Source: Thioalkalivibrio sp. ALJ3 (GTDB taxonomy: Bacteria > Pseudomonadota > Gammaproteobacteria > Ectothiorhodospirales > Ectothiorhodospiraceae). From it: 64,000 bases of DNA. Position 1 is the first letter of the stretch; every line of letters starts with the position of its first letter. The stretch is from positions 124,001-188,000 of the forward strand of contig NZ_KB897905.1 of assembly GCF_000377205.1 (NCBI RefSeq). The letters run 5' to 3'. Below are positions 55,611 through 63,982 of the stretch, piece by piece. Below the pieces are notes generated by a model. It searched no databases. It had not been told where the DNA came from and was given only the letters and a program-made list of their open reading frames with translations. Both the position numbers and the translations under genes were made by a program.

Positions 55611-56056
55611 ATGAAGGCCGCCACTCCCCAACTGAACCACGAGGCGATCTGCCGCATGCAGGCGCGATGTGTCTGCTGGAGTCCGTGCTCGAATGGGACG
55701 AGCAGGCGATCCGTTGCCGCGCCACCGGCCACCGCGCCCCCGACAACCCCCTGCGTAACGCAACCGGGCTCCCGGCCCTGGCGGCGCTCGAGTACGGCGC
55801 CCAGGCGATGGCCGTGCATGGCGCCCTGCTGGCCGACACCGGGCCACCAAAGGCCGGCTTCCTGGCCGCGGTACGCAACCTGCGCGTACACCGCGCTCTG
55901 CTGGACGACCTGAGCGCGGATCTCGACATCACGGCCCGCAGCGTGATGTCGGATCGCAACAGCTCCATCTATGATCTCGAGGTGTCGGCCGACGGCGAGC
56001 CCGTCCTGTCCGCGCGGGCGACCGTGATCCTGCAACCGGAGGACAGCCCGGCATGA
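55611..56056 (+). pseudogene. ApeP-like hotdog dehydratase, apparent 1-base frameshift
   Basis: The N-terminal frame starts at ATG 55611 (MKAATPQLNHEAI) and the remainder continues in another frame as LPHAGAMCLLESVLEWDEQ. One missing base between 55649 and 55650 (ATC-TG instead of ATC-nTG) would join them into the pattern expected for this family, EAI-L-PHAGAMCLL. The downstream frame is open to 56056 with an ATG at 55667, so a 129-residue protein lacking about 20 N-terminal residues could be made by reinitiation. The 3' part (LEYGAQAMAVHGALL) is intact. Either a true mutation or a sequencing error; function uncertain. It overlaps the ketoreductase start by four bases. Confidence 0.75.
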
Positions 56057-56775
56057 GCCATCGCGCACTGATCACCGGCGCCAGCGGCGCCATCGGACAG
56101 GCCATCGCGCGGGCGCTCGCCAGTACCGGCTGCGAGGTACTGCTGCACGCACACCGCAACCCCGAGCCCGCCCGGGAGCTGGCCGATCAGATCCGCTCCG
56201 ACGGGGGGCAGGCCGATGTCCTGGTCTTCGATATTACCGATGCCGATGCCGCACGCGCGCAGCTGGAACCCGTCGCAGCCGCACAGCCCGTGCAGGTCCT
56301 GGTGCACAACGCGGGCGTGCACGACGATGCCCCCCTGGCCGGCATGAGCCCCGAGCAATGGGCCCGGCCGATCGATGTCGCGCTCAACGGGTTCTACAAC
56401 GTGGTGCAGCCGCTACTGCTGCCCATGATCACCACCCGCTGGGGACGTGTGATTGCGATCTCCTCCGTGGCCGGCGTGGTCGGCAACCGTGGCCAGGCCA
56501 ATTACGCCGCGGCCAAGTCGGGACTGCACGGTGCCATCCGCTCGCTGGCGCAGGAAGTCGGGTCACGCGGCATCACGGCCAATGCGGTGGCCCCGGGAAT
56601 CATCGAAACTTCGATGAGCGAATCCAGCTTCGACGCCGAAACGATCAAGCGCATGGTGCCCGTGCAGCGCGCCGGACGTCCCGAAGAGGTCGCCGGACTG
56701 GTGGCCTATCTGGCCTCCGAACAGGCCGGCTATGTCTCCGGGCAGGTGATCGGTATCAATGGCGCACTGGCCTGA
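56053..56775 (+). CDS. 3-ketoacyl-ACP reductase, FabG/ApeQ-like
   Basis: A 240-residue classical SDR. The cofactor motif is ALITGASGAIGQAIARAL, VHNAGVHDDAPL follows, the catalytic Ser is in IAISSVAGVVGNRG and YxxxK is QANYAAAKSGLHG. PGIIETSM and the C-terminal YVSGQVIGINGALA complete a FabG-type fold. It reduces the ketoacyl-ACP in each elongation cycle. An ATGA overlap joins it to the dehydratase frame. Confidence 0.93.
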   Translation: MSHRALITGASGAIGQAIARALASTGCEVLLHAHRNPEPARELADQIRSDGGQADVLVFDITDADAARAQLEPVAAAQPVQVLVHNAGVHDDAPLAGMSPEQWARPIDVALNGFYNVVQPLLLPMITTRWGRVIAISSVAGVVGNRGQANYAAAKSGLHGAIRSLAQEVGSRGITANAVAPGIIETSMSESSFDAETIKRMVPVQRAGRPEEVAGLVAYLASEQAGYVSGQVIGINGALA

Positions 56776-56784
56776 GTCGAGCCG

Positions 56785-57525
56785 ATGGCGGTCGTCCACG
56801 CCCTGATACCGGCCCATAACGAGGCACCCACGATCGCCACCGTGGTCGCGGCTACTCGTCCCCACGTCGACCGGGTGATCGTGGTCGACGATGGCTCGCG
56901 GGATGACACCGCCGACCGGGTCCCATCCGAACCCGGGGTCGTGGAGGTCCTGCGTTTAGCGCGAAACCGCGGCAAGGCGAACGCGCTGTGGACTGGTATG
57001 CAGCACGCCCTGGAACAGGGGGCGGATGCCGTGGTCACGTTGGATGCGGATGGCCAGCACGATGCCTCGGAGATACCGAACCTGATCGCCGCCTGGCGCA
57101 CCCACCCCGACCATCTGGTAATCGGGGCGCGGCTCAAGGGGCGGGAAGCCACGCCCCCTCTGCGTCTGTTCGGCAACCGGACCGCCGACTTCTGGATTGG
57201 CTGGGCCTCGGGACAACCTCTGCACGATTCGCAGTCCGGCTTTCGCCTGTATCCGGCATCGCTACTGCGACGGCTCACGTTGCCCCATGACGAGCGCCGC
57301 AGCTTTGTATTCGAGAGCGAGGCCCTGATCGAGGCCGAGCGCCTGGGGTTCCCGGTCACCCTGGTTCCCGTACGCTGCATCTATCCGGATCAGCACCGCG
57401 CAAGCCATTTCCGGGCCGCCACGGACACCCTGCGCATTATCCGGATGGTCGCCCTGCGCCTGCTTGCACGCGGTTTGCACCCACTCGGCCTGCTGCGGCA
57501 TCTGGGGCTGCTTCGCCGGCCCTGA
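56785..57525 (+). CDS. family 2 glycosyltransferase, last gene of cluster
   Basis: A 246-residue GT-A glycosyltransferase: ALIPAHNEAPTIATVV, VIVVDDGSRDDTADR and AVVTLDADGQHDASEIPNLI carry the nucleotide-sugar and metal-binding acids. There is no strong membrane anchor except perhaps the C-terminal LRLLARGLHPLGLLRHLG. Homologues in aryl-polyene clusters are thought to modify the head group or help attach it to a lipid. It follows the ketoreductase by nine bases. Confidence 0.9.
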   Translation: MAVVHALIPAHNEAPTIATVVAATRPHVDRVIVVDDGSRDDTADRVPSEPGVVEVLRLARNRGKANALWTGMQHALEQGADAVVTLDADGQHDASEIPNLIAAWRTHPDHLVIGARLKGREATPPLRLFGNRTADFWIGWASGQPLHDSQSGFRLYPASLLRRLTLPHDERRSFVFESEALIEAERLGFPVTLVPVRCIYPDQHRASHFRAATDTLRIIRMVALRLLARGLHPLGLLRHLGLLRRP

Positions 57526-57634
57526 AAGTCACGGAACAGTCGGATTCTTAAATCTTTTTCTCGGGACAGGCGTGGCAATTCGCAGCCACGCTGCCTACAC
57601 TGCGAAGTGATCATTCATCATCAAGGACGACACT

Positions 57635-58030
57635 ATGTCGACAAGACTCCTGCTGGTCCTTTTCGTGGCTGGCGTGCTCCTGCTGGCAGGCTGCCGCGGC
57701 ACCGCCCCGGTGCAAGACGTCAGCGACACCACGGTGACCGACGTGCACGGCGAGCGCCCGAGCGCGGAGCAGATGCAACAGGCCATCCGCAACGCCGGCG
57801 CGGCACTCGGATGGGAGATGAGCGAGGCCGACCCCGGTCTGCTGGAAGGCCGACTGGCGCTGCGCGACCACGTCGCGGTGGTCGAGATTCCCTACCGGGA
57901 TGGGGAGTACAGCATCCGCTACAAGGATAGCTCGAACCTCAACTACGAGGATGGTCGCATTCACCCCAACTACAACAACTGGGTGCAGAACCTGGACAAC
58001 CAGATCCGCGCGGAAGTCTCGGCCCTCTGA
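57635..58030 (+). CDS. small lipoprotein, unknown
   Basis: A 131-residue protein whose signal ends in LLLAGC (Cys about 20). The mature part has SAEQMQQAIRNAGAALGWEMSEADPGLLEGRLALRDHVAVVEIPYRDGEYSIRYKDSSNLNYEDGRIHPNYNNWVQNLD, a compact beta-rich domain found in small gammaproteobacterial lipoproteins. No function can be assigned. A perfect terminator follows, and it is separated from the polyene cluster by 109 bases. Confidence 0.85.
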   Translation: MSTRLLLVLFVAGVLLLAGCRGTAPVQDVSDTTVTDVHGERPSAEQMQQAIRNAGAALGWEMSEADPGLLEGRLALRDHVAVVEIPYRDGEYSIRYKDSSNLNYEDGRIHPNYNNWVQNLDNQIRAEVSAL

Positions 58031-58055
58031 CCCCCACCCTCCCCAGGGAAACCCA

Positions 58056-58081
58056 AAAGGCCGGGCTCATGCCCGGCCTTT
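58056..58081 (+). terminator. intrinsic terminator after the small lipoprotein gene
   Basis: AAAGGCCGGGC-TCAT-GCCCGGCCTTT: 11-bp perfect stem, four-base loop, A-rich before and T-rich after, 26 bases past the stop. It works in either direction. Confidence 0.85.
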
Positions 58082-58143
58082 GATCAATCCGCCCATCCGA
58101 AACACCCGGTAGCAGACGCAACGCCTCCCATCCCGTCCTCTGT

Positions 58144-58629
58144 CTAGTCGTCACGTGGGCGCGACGCCCGGCTGTCGGTGTCGGAGGATTCACGGTAGTC
58201 GCTCTCATAGCGCCGGTCGGGCCCCTCACCCTCCGGCTCCGAGTCACGTTCACGATGGTCGCGGCCTTCGCCATCGCCATAGTCGCGATTCGGCACGTTC
58301 GACAACAGGCGTCCCGCGCGATCCTCCAGGCGATCCCGCGTGGGCTTGTCCGCCAGCTCCCCCGCACTCTGCGCGAGGTGGTGATAGAGGTCGCGATACG
58401 AGCCCGCCATCGTCGCGAACAGGGTGGCCGTCCGATCGAAGTGGTCGTTGACCTGACCCCGATAGCGCGTCAGTTCCTGCATGCGCCGATCCAGTTCCTC
58501 CTCCAGCTCGCGTATGAGTTTGCGCTCATCGCTGGTCACACGGCCCACCCAGAAACCCACCAGGCCAGCCACCACGATCGCCAGAATCCCAAGGGCCGTC
58601 CACAGCCCGACTGCCGTCTGATCTTCCAC
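58144..58629 (-). CDS. zapG: ZapG/YhcB-family (DUF1043) membrane protein
   Basis: A 161-residue protein with an N-terminal helix (LWTALGILAIVVAGLVGFWVGRV) and a coiled coil (ERKLIRELEEELDRRMQELTRYRGQVNDHFDRTATLFATMAGSYRDLYHHLAQSA), ending in a charged disordered tail. YhcB/ZapG takes part in cell division and envelope growth. A GTG start at 58629, six bases after GGAAGG, is preferred over an ATG 42 bases upstream. Confidence 0.9.
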   Translation of the reverse strand: MEDQTAVGLWTALGILAIVVAGLVGFWVGRVTSDERKLIRELEEELDRRMQELTRYRGQVNDHFDRTATLFATMAGSYRDLYHHLAQSAGELADKPTRDRLEDRAGRLLSNVPNRDYGDGEGRDHRERDSEPEGEGPDRRYESDYRESSDTDSRASRPRDD

Positions 58630-58824
58630 TGTCACCTTCCACGAGGAAACACGAAGGCCATTGTGCCGCACGACTACGGTGAACGCACTCGCTGCCCCCC
58701 GCCGCTGCCGTGCTAATCTCCTTCGACGCGAACTACGTCAACGGAACCCACCCAACCTGGCGAGGGGTACATGTTCGATCAACTGCCGAAACCGTCGATC
58801 GACGCATCCGAAGGACGCTGAACG

Positions 58825-59430
58825 ATGAGCCGGATGAAGACCGCGGGCTGGACACTCCCGATCCTCATTATCGGCCTGGCCGGGCTCCTGTCCGGCTGCG
58901 CCCCCACCACGCTCAAGGCCCCGGCCGCCCCCGAGGATCCGGTCATCGTGGCCGTGCTGGACCATGGCCGCCATTCGAGCCTGGTCATCCCCAGCGATCC
59001 ACCCGGGCACTGGTTGCGCTATTCCTATGGCGACTGGTCGTTCTACGTGGAACGCGAGACGGGACCCGGTGCGATGCTCGCAGCCGTGTTTGCTTCGACC
59101 CCGGCTGCACTGGGCCGCCAGGAGCTCGAGGGTGTCAACCTGAACGCAGCCGTGCGGGGCGGACTGCGGGTTCCGCTGGAGGACATCCACCACATCGAGG
59201 TCCCGGCCACGCGAGCACGCGCTCTGGTCGAAAAACTGGAGGCGATATGGGAGGACGGTGCCGACGAGCGCGTCGACTCGGACACCTGGGGCATGAGTTT
59301 CGTTGGTCACCCGGATGCCTACACGCTGCGACACAACTCGAACCGCGTGGTCGCGCAGTGGCTGGAGAGCCTGGATGTCGAGGTTTCGAGGAAACCGATA
59401 CTGTCGAACTGGCGGGTCGAGGTCCCTTGA
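58825..59430 (+). CDS. lipoprotein, possibly DUF2459-like
   Basis: A 201-residue protein with a lipobox GLLSGC (Cys about 25). The sequence HGRHSSLVIPSDPPGHWLRYSYGDWSFYVE and the C-terminal RHNSNRVVAQWLESLDVEV recall DUF2459 proteins (HGWHTGIVL..GWGD..FY and NTCN..WTA), but with the Cys replaced; the match is weak and made by eye. Function unknown. It is convergent with dacB; the palindromic repeat copy B lies between them. Confidence 0.6.
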   Translation: MSRMKTAGWTLPILIIGLAGLLSGCAPTTLKAPAAPEDPVIVAVLDHGRHSSLVIPSDPPGHWLRYSYGDWSFYVERETGPGAMLAAVFASTPAALGRQELEGVNLNAAVRGGLRVPLEDIHHIEVPATRARALVEKLEAIWEDGADERVDSDTWGMSFVGHPDAYTLRHNSNRVVAQWLESLDVEVSRKPILSNWRVEVP

Positions 59431-59494
59431 TCCAGATCCCCGGCCTGTGGCATGGCACGAAGCTGCCCTCAAACGGCCTGCGGGCAACCTTGTG

Positions 59495-59725
59495 CTAGGG
59501 AGACGCTGATTTAATCGCGCGTCCGCGCTCGAGTCGCTTTTGCGTGCGAACAAGGCGCGGTGACTGCCGTGCAGTCATTCTGCACAAAGGAGCCGCAACG
59601 CCGTTCCCGCGCCCGTTTTTGATCAACAACGGGCGGGTAGAACCACTACCCGCTACACGACGCGCCTTGTCTCGGAAAACAGGGGGCACCAACGCGGACG
59701 TGCAATTAAATCAGCGTCTCCCTAG
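59495..59725. repeat. structured palindromic element, copy B (231 bp)
   Basis: Same orientation and inner blocks as copy A. The arms begin CTAGGGAGACGCTGATTTAAT and are complementary over 32 bases with two mismatches, yet about a third of their positions differ from copy A. Shared stems: GACTGC/GCAGTC (59562-59576), CAAGGCGCG (59551-59559) with CGCGCCTTG (59661-59669), and GCGGGTAG/CTACCCGC (59633-59653). The middle here is a small stem GCCCGTT/AACGGGC (59610-59634). TA flanks GGGAG...CTCCC on both sides. The right arm contains the dacB stop codon (59722-59724). Confidence 0.9.
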
Positions 59726-61188
59726 AGGCCGTGCACCCATTCCAGGACGGCGTCCTGGAGGTTCCGCCCATGCCCAATGTGCGCCCGTGAGCCGTTCACC
59801 ATCACCGCGACGATCACGTCGTCGCCGCTGGAGGTGCGGACATATCCCGCCACCGCCGAGACCTCGTTGATGTGGCCGGTTTTCAGGTGCATCTGTCCGC
59901 GCAAATCACCATTTCGGAAGCGGTTACGCAGGGTTCCATCCAGTCCTGACAGCGCCAGGGAGGATTGGAACTCGGGACGGTGTGGGTGCTTCCAGCCCGC
60001 CTCAAGGATCTCGCCGAGTTGGCGCGCGGTCATGCGGGCATCGCGACTGAGACCCGAGCCGTTGTCGACCACCATGCCGCCGACATCCACGCCCATGTCG
60101 CGCAGCGAATTGACCAGGGCCTCGCGCCCCTTCTCCATCGTTGCGGGCGGGCCCTTCTTGCGCGCCCCCAGGGTGAGCAGCAGGTGATCGCTCATCACGT
60201 TCGAGCTCCACTTGTTGGAGACCCGGATCAGATCCGACAGGGGCCGCGAACGGTGGCGCACAATCGGCTCATCGTGCAGCACGGGCAGCACACCCGTACG
60301 CACCGTACCCGCCAATTCACCCCCCCACTGATCCCAAGCCATGCGGAACATCTCGGCATGATTGGCCTCCGGAGTGAGCACCGAACGCAGCATCTCGTAG
60401 TTGCCGCAATTCACTGGATACTGTCCGGAGAAGGTCACCCGCTGGGCGTCCTGATCGACATTGAACCGGATCCCCCTTTGCCACTCGCCGCAACCACCGC
60501 GCGTCGGTTGCAGGCGGTTGACGACCTCGAGCCCGGGCAGGGGTGGATCGACCACCACATCGATGCCGTTGCCGCGGCGTTCGGGACGCACATGGAAGCG
60601 CTGGGCATTGGAATTCACATGCAGGGCATACGGCAGCTGGTTGTACGCCCGCAGTGGCTGGCGGTTGAAGTCTCCAGGGTCCCCATTCGGGAGCTGGAAG
60701 TGGCTGGCATCCAGGATCACATCGCCCTCGATGCGCTTGAGCCCGGTACGGCGCAACTCGCCGATCATGCTCCAGTATTCCTCGCTCACCATGCCCGGGT
60801 CGCCCGTCCCGCGGATCACCAGGTCGCCGCGCAGCACACCGTCCTGAACAGGGCGGGTGGCCCAGATCTCGGTTGTCCATGTGTAGTTCGGCCCCAACTC
60901 GTGCAGGGCCGCCAGCGAAGTGGCCAGCTTGACCGTCGAGGCCGGGTTAAAGGGGGTGTCTGCGTTGAGCCGGGCGAGAACGGCGCCGTCCGGGACACGC
61001 TGCACCCAGAGGCCCACCGAGGCGGGAGACAGACCTTGAGCCTGAATGGCCCGCTGCAGGGGCGATGGCAGGTGTTCGAACTGCGCCTGGGCCGGCGAGC
61101 CGACCAGCAACAGAGTCAAACACAGGATCCAGAAAAACGAAGTCCGGCGGAGCCACCGTCGGGAACCCCAGAAAAGACTCATGCGCAT
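59722..61188 (-). CDS. dacB: D-alanyl-D-alanine carboxypeptidase/endopeptidase (PBP4)
   Basis: A 488-residue class C penicillin-binding protein. The Sec signal (about 10-35, FFWILCLTLLLVGSPAQAQ) is followed by the SxxK motif in NPASTVKLATSLAALHEL. A long inserted domain precedes the SxN motif in VSNKWSSNVMSDHLLL, and KTG is in HLKTGHINEVSAVAGYV. It trims and cleaves peptidoglycan cross-links in the periplasm. The start was taken at ATG 61188; an ATG at 61230 is less likely because it adds a non-hydrophobic leader. Its stop codon lies inside the right arm of the palindromic element. Confidence 0.95.
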   Translation of the reverse strand: MRMSLFWGSRRWLRRTSFFWILCLTLLLVGSPAQAQFEHLPSPLQRAIQAQGLSPASVGLWVQRVPDGAVLARLNADTPFNPASTVKLATSLAALHELGPNYTWTTEIWATRPVQDGVLRGDLVIRGTGDPGMVSEEYWSMIGELRRTGLKRIEGDVILDASHFQLPNGDPGDFNRQPLRAYNQLPYALHVNSNAQRFHVRPERRGNGIDVVVDPPLPGLEVVNRLQPTRGGCGEWQRGIRFNVDQDAQRVTFSGQYPVNCGNYEMLRSVLTPEANHAEMFRMAWDQWGGELAGTVRTGVLPVLHDEPIVRHRSRPLSDLIRVSNKWSSNVMSDHLLLTLGARKKGPPATMEKGREALVNSLRDMGVDVGGMVVDNGSGLSRDARMTARQLGEILEAGWKHPHRPEFQSSLALSGLDGTLRNRFRNGDLRGQMHLKTGHINEVSAVAGYVRTSSGDDVIVAVMVNGSRAHIGHGRNLQDAVLEWVHGL

Positions 61189-61307
61189 CGAAGCCACCAC
61201 CCCGCAGCGGACACCGTATCGACACGACAATAGTCACCCGCCATGGGAAGACTGGCAAGCCCCAAACGAACACAAACCCGGGCAGGCCAGGCAACCTCGA
61301 GATCGTC

Positions 61308-62273
61308 TCAGGCGCGTTCGAACGGAAAGTCGATGACCTGCTCGATACGCTCCGCGCCCAATAGCTGCATCAGCAGGCGATCCACCCCCAGCGCGACACC
61401 GGCACATTCCGGTAGACCCGACTCCAGCGCGGCCTCCAGATGGGCATCCGGCTGGGGCAGCGTCTGGCCTCGCTGGCGACGCAGGGCCTGGTCACGCTCG
61501 CGCCGCTCGTGAAACTGGCCGGGGTCGCTCAATTCGTGGTAACCATTGGCCAGCTCCAGCGCACCCCAGTACACCTCGAAGCGCGCCGCGAGCCGGACGT
61601 CATGCTGACAAGGGCGCGCCAGCACCGCCTGGCTCTCGGGATAGTCAAACACCACCGTGAGCCGGGCGCCGGGAAACCCCGGCGCAATCACCAGGCTGAT
61701 CAGGAGATCCAGCCAGGCGTCCCGATCCAGCACCCCCTGAATCTCCATCCCATGCTGCACCGCGACAGCCTGCAGCTCGTCGGCATCGGCCACCAGAGGA
61801 TCCACTCCCAGATACTGCTGGAACAACGCCTGGTAAGAGATCTCGCGCAAGCGGGTCGGGCGTCTCCAGCTCGCGTCCAGGGCCGCCTGGCTCATGATCA
61901 GCGCCACCACCTCGCGCGCCAGGCGGCGGTGGTCCATCCCGTGGCGATACCACTCCAGCAGCGTAAACTCCGGATTGTGACGGGGCCCGGATTCGCCGCC
62001 CCGAAAGACGCGGGCAATCTGGTAGATGTCAGGCGCGCCATCGGCAAGCAGACGCTTCATCGGGTATTCCGGCGAGGTCTGCAGGTAGCCGCTGGCACCG
62101 TCCGGGCTGGTCGCGGTCCAGCTCTCGACCATCGGGTCCAGCGGCGCCCCGTGGCTCAGGATCGGGGTTTCCACCTCGAGCACATTGCGTGCAGCAAAAA
62201 ACCCGCGCAGGCCCGCCAGCAACCGCGCGCGCGCCTCCCGGGCCGCCGCGGCGCCCGGTCGCCAGTCGGTCAT
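61308..62273 (-). CDS. epmA: elongation factor P--(R)-beta-lysine ligase
   Basis: A 321-residue EpmA (PoxA/GenX), a class II LysRS paralogue without an anticodon-binding domain. Class II motifs: FFAARNVLEVETPIL, QIARVFRGGESGPRHNPEFTLLEWYR and GVALGVDRLLMQLLG. It attaches beta-lysine to Lys34 of EF-P. Start MTDWRPGAAAARE, 20 bases from the efp stop. Together with efp and divergent epmB it forms the EF-P modification set. Confidence 0.97.
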   Translation of the reverse strand: MTDWRPGAAAAREARARLLAGLRGFFAARNVLEVETPILSHGAPLDPMVESWTATSPDGASGYLQTSPEYPMKRLLADGAPDIYQIARVFRGGESGPRHNPEFTLLEWYRHGMDHRRLAREVVALIMSQAALDASWRRPTRLREISYQALFQQYLGVDPLVADADELQAVAVQHGMEIQGVLDRDAWLDLLISLVIAPGFPGARLTVVFDYPESQAVLARPCQHDVRLAARFEVYWGALELANGYHELSDPGQFHERRERDQALRRQRGQTLPQPDAHLEAALESGLPECAGVALGVDRLLMQLLGAERIEQVIDFPFERA

Positions 62274-62292
62274 GCCCGGCCTCCCGCGACGA

Positions 62293-62856
62293 TCAGACGC
62301 GCGAGACGTACTCGCCGGAGCGGGTATCGACCTTGACCGTCTCCCCTTCCTCGACGAACAGCGGGACCTTGACCACAGCACCGCTCTCCAGCGTTGCGGG
62401 CTTGGTACCGCCCTGGGCGGTATCACCGCGTACGCCCGGGTCGCACTGGGTAATCTTCATCTCGACGAAGGCCGGGGGCACCACCGACAGCGGCTCGCCG
62501 TTCCACAGGGTTACGGTGCAGACATCCTGTTCCTTCAGCCACTGACCGCAGCCACCCAGCGCCGCCTCGCCGACCGCGTACTGTTCAAAGGTATCCGGCA
62601 CCATGAAATGCCAGAACTCGCCATCGTTGTAGAGATACTGCATCTCGGTATCCATGACATCGGCCGCCTCGACCGACTCCCCGGACTTGAAGGTCTTTTC
62701 CAGCACCCGCCCCGTGCGCAGGTTGCGCAGCTTGACGCGGTTGAAGGCCTGGCCCTTGCCCGGCTTGACGAATTCGTTCTCGACGATGGCCTGCGGGTCG
62801 CCATCCAGCAGGAGTTTGAGACCGGCCTTGAATTCGTTGGTACTGTAGGTTGCCAT
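62293..62856 (-). CDS. efp: translation elongation factor P
   Basis: A 187-residue EF-P. The modification loop reads [11 protein letters not shown], so the beta-lysylated residue is Lys34. The three beta-barrel domains are recognisable ([55 protein letters not shown]). It relieves ribosome stalling on polyproline. It is transcribed with epmA and is divergent from epmB. Confidence 0.98.
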   Translation of the reverse strand: MATYSTNEFKAGLKLLLDGDPQAIVENEFVKPGKGQAFNRVKLRNLRTGRVLEKTFKSGESVEAADVMDTEMQYLYNDGEFWHFMVPDTFEQYAVGEAALGGCGQWLKEQDVCTVTLWNGEPLSVVPPAFVEMKITQCDPGVRGDTAQGGTKPATLESGAVVKVPLFVEEGETVKVDTRSGEYVSRV

Positions 62857-62917
62857 TGCGCGTCAGTCCTCAAGCGATTGCGTGGCGCGGACACGACCGC
62901 CCACAAACGAGCCCGCC

Positions 62918-63982
62918 ATGTCCACAAAGCCCGTCATGATAACGCGCACGCCGCGGGGAACCCAGCCGATCCAGCGGAACCCGGCGGAGCGCCTCACCCC
63001 CGCCTGGCAGCAAGCCCTCGCCAGCGCGATCCGTGACCCGGAAACCCTGGCCCGCGAACTGGAGCTGGAGCCGGACCGCCTGCCCGGTCTGCACGCCGGC
63101 CATGCCCTGTTTCGCGTGCGTGTCCCGAGAAGCTACCTCGCGCGCATGCGCAAGCGGGATCCACACGACCCCCTTTTACTCCAGGTCCTGCCGCAGAATC
63201 GGGAAACCGAGGAGCATCCGGGATTCGTGGCGGATCCGGTGGGCGACCACGACGCCCTGGCCGCACCTGGCCTCGTGCACAAATACCACGGTCGTGTTCT
63301 GCTGCTGACGACCGGGGCCTGCGCAGTGCACTGTCGCTACTGTTTCCGCCGCGAGTTTCCGTATAGCGAACACAACGCATCGCAACAGGACTGGTCGCCG
63401 GCTCTCGCCTACATCAAGGCCGATGCATCGATCCGCGAGGTTATCCTGAGCGGTGGCGACCCGCTGTCGCTGTCGGATCGCCGCCTCGCCGACCTGGCTC
63501 AACGCCTGGAGGCCATTCCCCACCTCGAGCGCCTGCGCATCCACACGCGGCTGCCGGTCGTCCTGCCGGAGCGGGTGGATGACCAGCTGCTGGACTGGCT
63601 GGGCAACGGACGCCTGCATCATGTGCTGGTCCTGCATGCCAACCACCCACGAGAATTTGCCGAGCCGGCCGCCCCGGCCCTCGCGCGTCTGCGCGAGTGC
63701 GGCATTGCACTGCTGAACCAGGCGGTTCTGCTGGCCGGGATCAACGATGATCCCGACACCCTCTGCGAACTCCAGGAGGCCGGCTTTCGCCACGGGATCC
63801 TGCCCTATTATCTCCACCTGCTCGATCGTACGCGGGGGACCGCTCATTTCGAGGTCCCGGAACGGCGTGCGCTGGAGTTGCACCAGGCCATGCATGCCCG
63901 GTTGCCCGGCTATTTGGTACCGCGTCTGGTCCGCGAGATCCCGGGGGAACCCGGCAAAACGCCATGGTGGACCAAGATGTGA
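62918..63982 (+). CDS. epmB: EF-P beta-lysylation protein (lysine 2,3-aminomutase-like)
   Basis: A 354-residue radical SAM, PLP-dependent enzyme that makes (R)-beta-lysine from lysine. The radical SAM cluster motif is TGACAVHCRYCFRREFPYSEH (Cys-x3-Cys-x2-Cys), followed by ILSGGDPLSLSD and RIHTRLPVVLPERV. The PLP lysine is expected in the C-terminal part. The ATG at 62918 was chosen over an upstream GTG at 62882. It ends 18 bases before the window edge. Confidence 0.96.
   Translation: MSTKPVMITRTPRGTQPIQRNPAERLTPAWQQALASAIRDPETLARELELEPDRLPGLHAGHALFRVRVPRSYLARMRKRDPHDPLLLQVLPQNRETEEHPGFVADPVGDHDALAAPGLVHKYHGRVLLLTTGACAVHCRYCFRREFPYSEHNASQQDWSPALAYIKADASIREVILSGGDPLSLSDRRLADLAQRLEAIPHLERLRIHTRLPVVLPERVDDQLLDWLGNGRLHHVLVLHANHPREFAEPAAPALARLRECGIALLNQAVLLAGINDDPDTLCELQEAGFRHGILPYYLHLLDRTRGTAHFEVPERRALELHQAMHARLPGYLVPRLVREIPGEPGKTPWWTKM

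Noticed and set aside
55667-56056. Annotating the second dehydratase simply as an intact gene from ATG 55667
   Set aside because: The family's N-terminal PHAG segment lies upstream of that ATG in the same frame, and a convincing start exists only in the shifted frame, so the frameshift reading explains more.
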